NCBI RefSeq assembly: GCF_003287875.1
Contig: NZ_QMKK01000011.1
Location: forward strand, 1 to 64,000
DNA: 64,000 nt
Direction of reading: 5' to 3'
Source of the DNA: Martinezella tropici
GTDB lineage: Bacteria; Pseudomonadota; Alphaproteobacteria; Rhizobiales; Rhizobiaceae
Positions 59,801-64,000 of the stretch are shown here, in pieces; position 1 is the stretch's first letter; every line of letters begins with the position of its first letter. The translations under genes were made by a program, and so were the position numbers. The notes under the pieces are model-generated. The model was not told where the DNA came from. It saw only the letters and a program-made list of their open reading frames with translations, and ran no database searches.

Positions 59801-61598
59801 CATCTTCATCGATCCCGATCCGGACATGGACAAGACGCTCGCCGAACGGCAACGCCTCTTCAACCTGCCGCGTTCGAGCTGGCAGGACTTCGACAAGTCG
59901 GTCCTGTCGAAGGGCGCCATGATCATCTCGCGCTCGGCCAAATCGGTCACGCTGACGCCGGAAGCGGTCGCTGCCATCGGCATCGAGAAGTCGGTCGCAA
60001 CCCCCTTCGAGATCATGACGGCGATCCTCAAGGCGCCGGTGGACCTGCTATGGTTCGGCGGCATCGGCACCTACGTCAAGGCAACCGCTGAAACGGACTC
60101 GGACGTCGGTGATCGCGCCAACGATCCAATCCGCATCACGGCCGACGAGGTTCGCGCCAGGGTGATCGGCGAGGGCGCCAACCTCGGCGTCACTCAGAAA
60201 GGCCGCATCGCCTATGGCCTGAAGGGCGGGCGCTGCAACTCCGACGCCATCGATAACTCCGCCGGGGTCAACACCTCCGACGTCGAGGTCAACATCAAAA
60301 TCGCGCTTGCGAATGCCATGCATGACGGCCGGCTGACACGCGCCAAGCGTGACACGCTGCTCGCCTCCATGACCGACGAGGTCGCAGCGCTCGTTCTGCG
60401 CAACAATTATCTGCAATCCTTGGCAATCTCGCTGTCAGAGCGCAAGGGCACAGGCAACGCTCTCGAACTCAGCCGCTTCATGAGCGTGCTGGAAGCGGCC
60501 AAGCAGCTCAACCGCAAGGTGGAGACCCTGCCGGACGATCAGACCTTCGCCGAACGCTATGCCAACGGACGCCCGTTGACCCGCCCCGAAATCGGTGTGC
60601 TGCTCTCCTACGCCAAGATCGTTCTATTCGATGCGATCGTTGCCAGCGACCTGCCCGACGATCCCTATTTCGCCGCCACCCTCAGCCGCTATTTCCCGGC
60701 CAAGATGCAGCGCTCGAATGCCACGGATATCGAAAACCATCGTCTGCGCCGCGAGATCATCGGCACGGCGCTTGCCAACGAAGCGATCAACCGTGGTGGC
60801 CCGGGCTTTGTCGTCAGTATGATGGACGCGACGGCCGTATCGGCTGCCGAAGTCGTCAAGGCGGCCGTCATCGCGCGCGACGGTTTCGATCTCGACCGGC
60901 TCTGGAACGAGACCGACGCGCTTGACGGTAAGGTCGGCGGCCAGATGCAGAACCGAGTCTATGGCGAGATCACCGAGGTCTATACCGCGCTGACGCGCCT
61001 CCTCCTGAAGACCGGAGCGACCAAGGGCGATATCGACGAAACCGTTAGCCGGCTTGGTGCGGCCCTGAAGAAGCTGCGGCCAGTCTTCCTGACTCATATC
61101 CCAGCAGATTTTGCAGCCGAAATCGCCGCTCGCGAAGCCGAATACCAGGCTGCCGGCCTGCCGGAGAAGCTCGCTTCGGAGATCGCCACGATCTACGCGC
61201 TCGTCCTCGTGCCTGAGATCATGCAGATCGCCGAGCGCACTGGCGATACGCTGAACCGGGCCGCAGAAAGCTACTTCACCGTCTCGCAGACCTTCCGCGT
61301 CGGCCGTCTGTTGCTCGCCGGCAGCCGGATCGTGACAGGCGATCATTATGAGAGCCTCGCTTTGGCGCGCAGCCTCGACCAGATCGCCGGCGCTCGCCGC
61401 GATATCGTCATTTCCGCATTGTCCAACCATCCGAAGGACAAGCAGCCGGTTCAGGCATGGCATGCGGAAGACCGTATCCGCATCAATCGCATCGCCGAAG
61501 AGCTCGGCGGCCTAAGCGAAAGCGGCGATCCCAATCTCGCGCGCATCACCGTCGCCGCCGGTCTGCTCACCGATCTTGCGAACGGCCGGGCAAGATGA
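56808..61598 (+). CDS. gdhB: NAD-dependent glutamate dehydrogenase, 180-kDa type
   Basis: 1596 residues from ATG 56808 ([20 protein letters not shown]), with GGGAGG upstream; a start at 56787 would add 7 residues. Large L_180 GDH: N-terminal ACT-like regions, then the catalytic region near 800-1200 with [60 protein letters not shown] and [15 protein letters not shown]. Oxidises glutamate to 2-oxoglutarate and ammonia with NAD. The symbol follows usage for the large type and is tentative. Followed after 51 bases by a transporter gene on the same strand. Confidence 0.95.
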   Translation: [1596 protein letters not shown]

Positions 61599-61649
61599 CA
61601 CAGTCCGCCCGACCCCGTCATGCGGGTGAGGGAATGAGGGCGGAATCTG

Positions 61650-63038
61650 GTGGCGACCGAAATTGTTGACGATAACGTGCCGGCAAAAGTGCCGGCACGC
61701 GGTATCTGGGGCTGGATGTTCTTCGACTGGGCGGCCCAACCCTTCTTCACCGTCGTCACCACCTTCATCTTCGGCCCCTATTTTGTCGCGCGGCTGACGG
61801 CCGATCCCGTCTCCGCCCAGACGACATGGAGCAATATGGCGACGATCTCCTCGGTGATCATCGCCATTCTCTCCCCGGTCCTTGGCTCGATCGCCGATCA
61901 ATCCGGCGCCCGCAAACCATGGATCGCCTTCTTCGCCGTCATCAAGATTGCAAGCCTTTTCTGCCTCTGGGGCGCAGCCCCTGGATCACCCGTCATCTAT
62001 CCGGTGATTTTTATGATCCTGGCTTCGATCTCGGCCGAATTCTCGATCGTCTTCAACGATTCCATGATGCCGCGGCTGGTGGGCAAGGACGATGTCGGCA
62101 GGCTGTCGAACGCCGCCTGGGGGCTCGGCTATCTCGGCGGCATGATCGTGCTGATCGCCGTCGTGACCCTGCTTGCCGGCAATCCGCAGACCGGCAAGAC
62201 CGTTCTCGGCCTCAGCCCGCTCTTCGGCCTCGACGCCACGCTGGGCGAGGATGCGCGTATCACCGGGCCGATCTCGGCCGTGTGGTATTTCATCTTCATT
62301 CTGCCGATGTTGCTCTTCACGCCGGATGCCGCACGCGGCCTGCCGCTTCGCGCCGCAGTCCGCTCCGGCCTGCAGGAACTCTCCACGACCTTGGTCGAGC
62401 TCAGGCGCCGGCGCGGCATCAGCCTCTTTCTTGTCGCCCGCATGATCTATCAGGATGGCGTCAACGGGCTCTTGATCCTTGGAGGCACTTTCGCGGCCGG
62501 CATGTTTGGCTGGGCGACGATCGAAATCGGCATCTACGGCATCATTCTCAACGTCATCGCCATCTTCGGCTGCTTTGCCGCCGGCTATGTCGATCGCTGG
62601 CTGGGATCGAAGACAACAGTCGTCATCAGCCTGACTTTGCTGCTCGTGGCCACCTTCGGCATCATATCGACCGGACCGGGCTTTACGCTCTTCGGCCTCG
62701 TGCCGCTTTCGACCCTCGATGCCGGCGGCCTGTTCGGCACGGCAGCGGAAAAAGCTTATATCGGCTATGGGCTGCTGATTGGCATCGCTTTCGGTCCCGT
62801 CCAGGCCTCCTCGCGCTCCTATCTTGCTCGCAGCGTCAGTCTTTCGGAGGCCGGCCGTTACTTCGGCATCTATGCGCTCTCGGGCCGCGCCACCAGCTTC
62901 ATGGCGACCCTGTTCTTCTCGCTGGTGACCTATTGGAGCGGCTCTGCCCGCCTCGGCATGACGACGCTCGTCATCTTCCTCGCCGGTGGCCTGCTGCTTC
63001 TGTTGCCGACACCCTATCCAGCCGACAAGGCGAAGTAG
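61650..63038 (+). CDS. UMF1/Atg22-like MFS transporter
   Basis: 462 residues from GTG 61650, preceded by GAGGGCGG. Starts [20 protein letters not shown], the UMF1 signature, followed by 11-12 membrane helices; [20 protein letters not shown] is the MFS loop 2-3 motif. Function unknown; Atg22 relatives release amino acids from vacuoles, so export or uptake of amino acids is one idea. Same strand as gdhB, so co-transcription is possible. Confidence 0.85.
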   Translation: MATEIVDDNVPAKVPARGIWGWMFFDWAAQPFFTVVTTFIFGPYFVARLTADPVSAQTTWSNMATISSVIIAILSPVLGSIADQSGARKPWIAFFAVIKIASLFCLWGAAPGSPVIYPVIFMILASISAEFSIVFNDSMMPRLVGKDDVGRLSNAAWGLGYLGGMIVLIAVVTLLAGNPQTGKTVLGLSPLFGLDATLGEDARITGPISAVWYFIFILPMLLFTPDAARGLPLRAAVRSGLQELSTTLVELRRRRGISLFLVARMIYQDGVNGLLILGGTFAAGMFGWATIEIGIYGIILNVIAIFGCFAAGYVDRWLGSKTTVVISLTLLLVATFGIISTGPGFTLFGLVPLSTLDAGGLFGTAAEKAYIGYGLLIGIAFGPVQASSRSYLARSVSLSEAGRYFGIYALSGRATSFMATLFFSLVTYWSGSARLGMTTLVIFLAGGLLLLLPTPYPADKAK

Positions 63039-63047
63039 GCAAAGAAA

Positions 63048-63073
63048 ATCCCGGCTGGCAAACCAACCGGGAT
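63048..63073. terminator. Bidirectional terminator between the MFS and purH genes
   Basis: ATCCCGGCTGG, loop CAAA, CCAACCGGGAT: 11-bp stem with one mismatch; AAAA and TATA flanks. Confidence 0.7.
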
Positions 63074-63104
63074 ATACGCTTTACAAATCCGGTATATCCG
63101 CCGC

Positions 63105-64000
63105 TCAGTGGCGGAAGTGGCGAACGCCCGTGAAGACCATTGCGACGTTATGCTCGTTGGCCGCGTCGATCACTTCCTGGTCGCGCATCGAGCCGCCGGG
63201 CTGGATGACGGCCGTGGCGCCCGCGGCAATCGCCGAAAGCAACCCGTCGGCAAACGGCAGGAAGGCTTCGGAAGCAACAGCGGAACCGCGCGTCAGCGGC
63301 TCGGCAAGCCCCATGGCCTTGGCGGCTTCCTCGGCCTTGATAGCGGCGATCCGGGCAGAATCGACGCGGCTCATCTGTCCGGCGCCGATGCCGGCCGTCT
63401 GGCCATCCTTAGCGTAAACGACAGCGTTCGACTTCACATGCTTCGCGACGCGGAAGGCGAACTTCATGTCTTCCAGCTCCTGCGCCGTCGGCGCACGCTT
63501 GGTCACGACCTTGAGCTCCATATCCTCGACCAAAGCATTGTCGCGGTTCTGAACCAGCAGCCCGCCGGAGACGGTCTTTGCGGTCAGGCCAGCTGCACGC
63601 GGATCGGGCAGGGCGCCGACCGCGAGCAGGCGGAGATTAGGCTTGCGGGCAATGATCGCCTTGGCTTCCTCGCTCACTTCAGGCGCGATGATGACCTCGG
63701 TGAAGAGCTTGACGATCTCTTCGGCCGTTTCGGCATCGAGCAGGCTGTTCAGCGCAATGATGCCGCCGAACGCAGAGGTGGAATCGCAGGCAAGCGCCCG
63801 CTTATAGGCTTCCACCAGGCTTGGGCCGGTGGCAACGCCGCAGGGATTGGCGTGCTTGATGATCGCGCAGGCTGGCCCCTTTTCCGGCAGGAATTCGGCA
63901 ACGAGCTCATAGGCCGCGTCGGTGTCGTTGATGTTGTTGTAGGACAACTGCTTGCCCTGGATGAGCGTCGCCGTCGAGACGCCGGGGCGGTTTTCGCCGG
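63105..64000 (-). CDS. purH: Bifunctional AICAR formyltransferase/IMP cyclohydrolase, C-terminal part
   Basis: Runs off the right edge; the window begins within [20 protein letters not shown]. The AICARFT half is visible: [60 protein letters not shown] and the end [19 protein letters not shown]. Catalyses the last two steps of purine synthesis. The N-terminal cyclohydrolase domain lies to the right, outside the window. Confidence 0.97.
   Translation of the reverse strand, partial: GENRPGVSTATLIQGKQLSYNNINDTDAAYELVAEFLPEKGPACAIIKHANPCGVATGPSLVEAYKRALACDSTSAFGGIIALNSLLDAETAEEIVKLFTEVIIAPEVSEEAKAIIARKPNLRLLAVGALPDPRAAGLTAKTVSGGLLVQNRDNALVEDMELKVVTKRAPTAQELEDMKFAFRVAKHVKSNAVVYAKDGQTAGIGAGQMSRVDSARIAAIKAEEAAKAMGLAEPLTRGSAVASEAFLPFADGLLSAIAAGATAVIQPGGSMRDQEVIDAANEHNVAMVFTGVRHFRH

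Noticed and set aside
61826..63133. 435-codon plus-strand frame within the MFS transporter gene
   Set aside because: Out of frame with the real transporter; composition is Arg/His/Pro-rich, typical of a shifted reading of GC-rich DNA.

Overview
The window is chromosomal DNA of a rhizobial alphaproteobacterium, most likely Rhizobium sensu lato. The evidence is gene content and order: rplU-rpmA-(GNATs)-obgE-proB-proA-nadD, rsfS-rlmH-envC-ctpA-(deacetylase)-rppH, imuA-imuB-dnaE2, leuD-leuB, asd and a 180-kDa-type NAD-glutamate dehydrogenase. It also carries a LexA site of the alphaproteobacterial GTTC-N7-GTTC type, a rhizobial-style mosaic repeat and an alpha-r14/cuckoo-type small RNA. The species cannot be fixed from the sequence alone.

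Bases 1 to about 19.6 kb are accessory. From the left: the amino end of a two-partner-secretion exoprotein that runs off the window; a zinc-ribbon/HTH transposase-like gene (DUF746-like) with a nonsense-split companion and IS66 debris; a chemoreceptor coupled to a sugar-type periplasmic binding protein; an HxlR regulator divergent from an alpha/beta hydrolase, with two clear operators; and a cupin. Then comes a graveyard of toxin-antitoxin and integration genes. It holds hipA fragments, a 'mobile mystery' A/B pair (HTH + Fic) inactivated by nonsense and frameshift changes but still preceded by three evenly spaced operators, a frameshifted hipB, two amino-terminal integrase stubs and a Clp-like protease gene fused to an IS3 transposase tail. 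Within this debris sits an intact pair at 14.36-17.97 kb, an AAA+ ATPase followed by a subtilisin-like protease. The pair matches the IetA/IetS layout, known as a plasmid-stability toxin-antitoxin pair and as an anti-phage system. It is bracketed by a repeat that elsewhere lies upstream of the integrase stubs. Two orphan membrane-protein genes follow, and the region ends at the 3' side of a tRNA-Ser(CGA) gene, as expected for a tRNA-targeted island.

From 19.65 kb to the right end the content is core housekeeping: ribosomal proteins L21/L27, Obg GTPase, proline and NAD synthesis, the molybdate ABC transporter modABC with a ModE-like regulator, ribosome silencing and 23S methylation, the cell-division murein hydrolase activator and C-terminal protease, RNA pyrophosphohydrolase, bacterioferritin with its ferredoxin, the SOS mutasome imuA-imuB-dnaE2 under a LexA site, leucine synthesis, Dps, aspartate-semialdehyde dehydrogenase, a lytic transglycosylase, carbonic anhydrase, pyridoxal kinase, glutamate dehydrogenase, a UMF1/MFS transporter and the 3' part of purH.

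Points of most interest: the IetAS-like cassette and its flanking repeats; a three-hairpin small RNA (minus strand, near 26.5 kb) whose loops all show an anti-Shine-Dalgarno CUCCUCCC; two parS-like 16-mers 4.7 kb apart (near leuB and after asd), suggesting proximity to the chromosome origin; the decayed but operator-rich mobile mystery locus; and several non-ATG or overlapping starts (bfr TTG, rsfS possible CTG, imuA/imuB 161-nt overlap).
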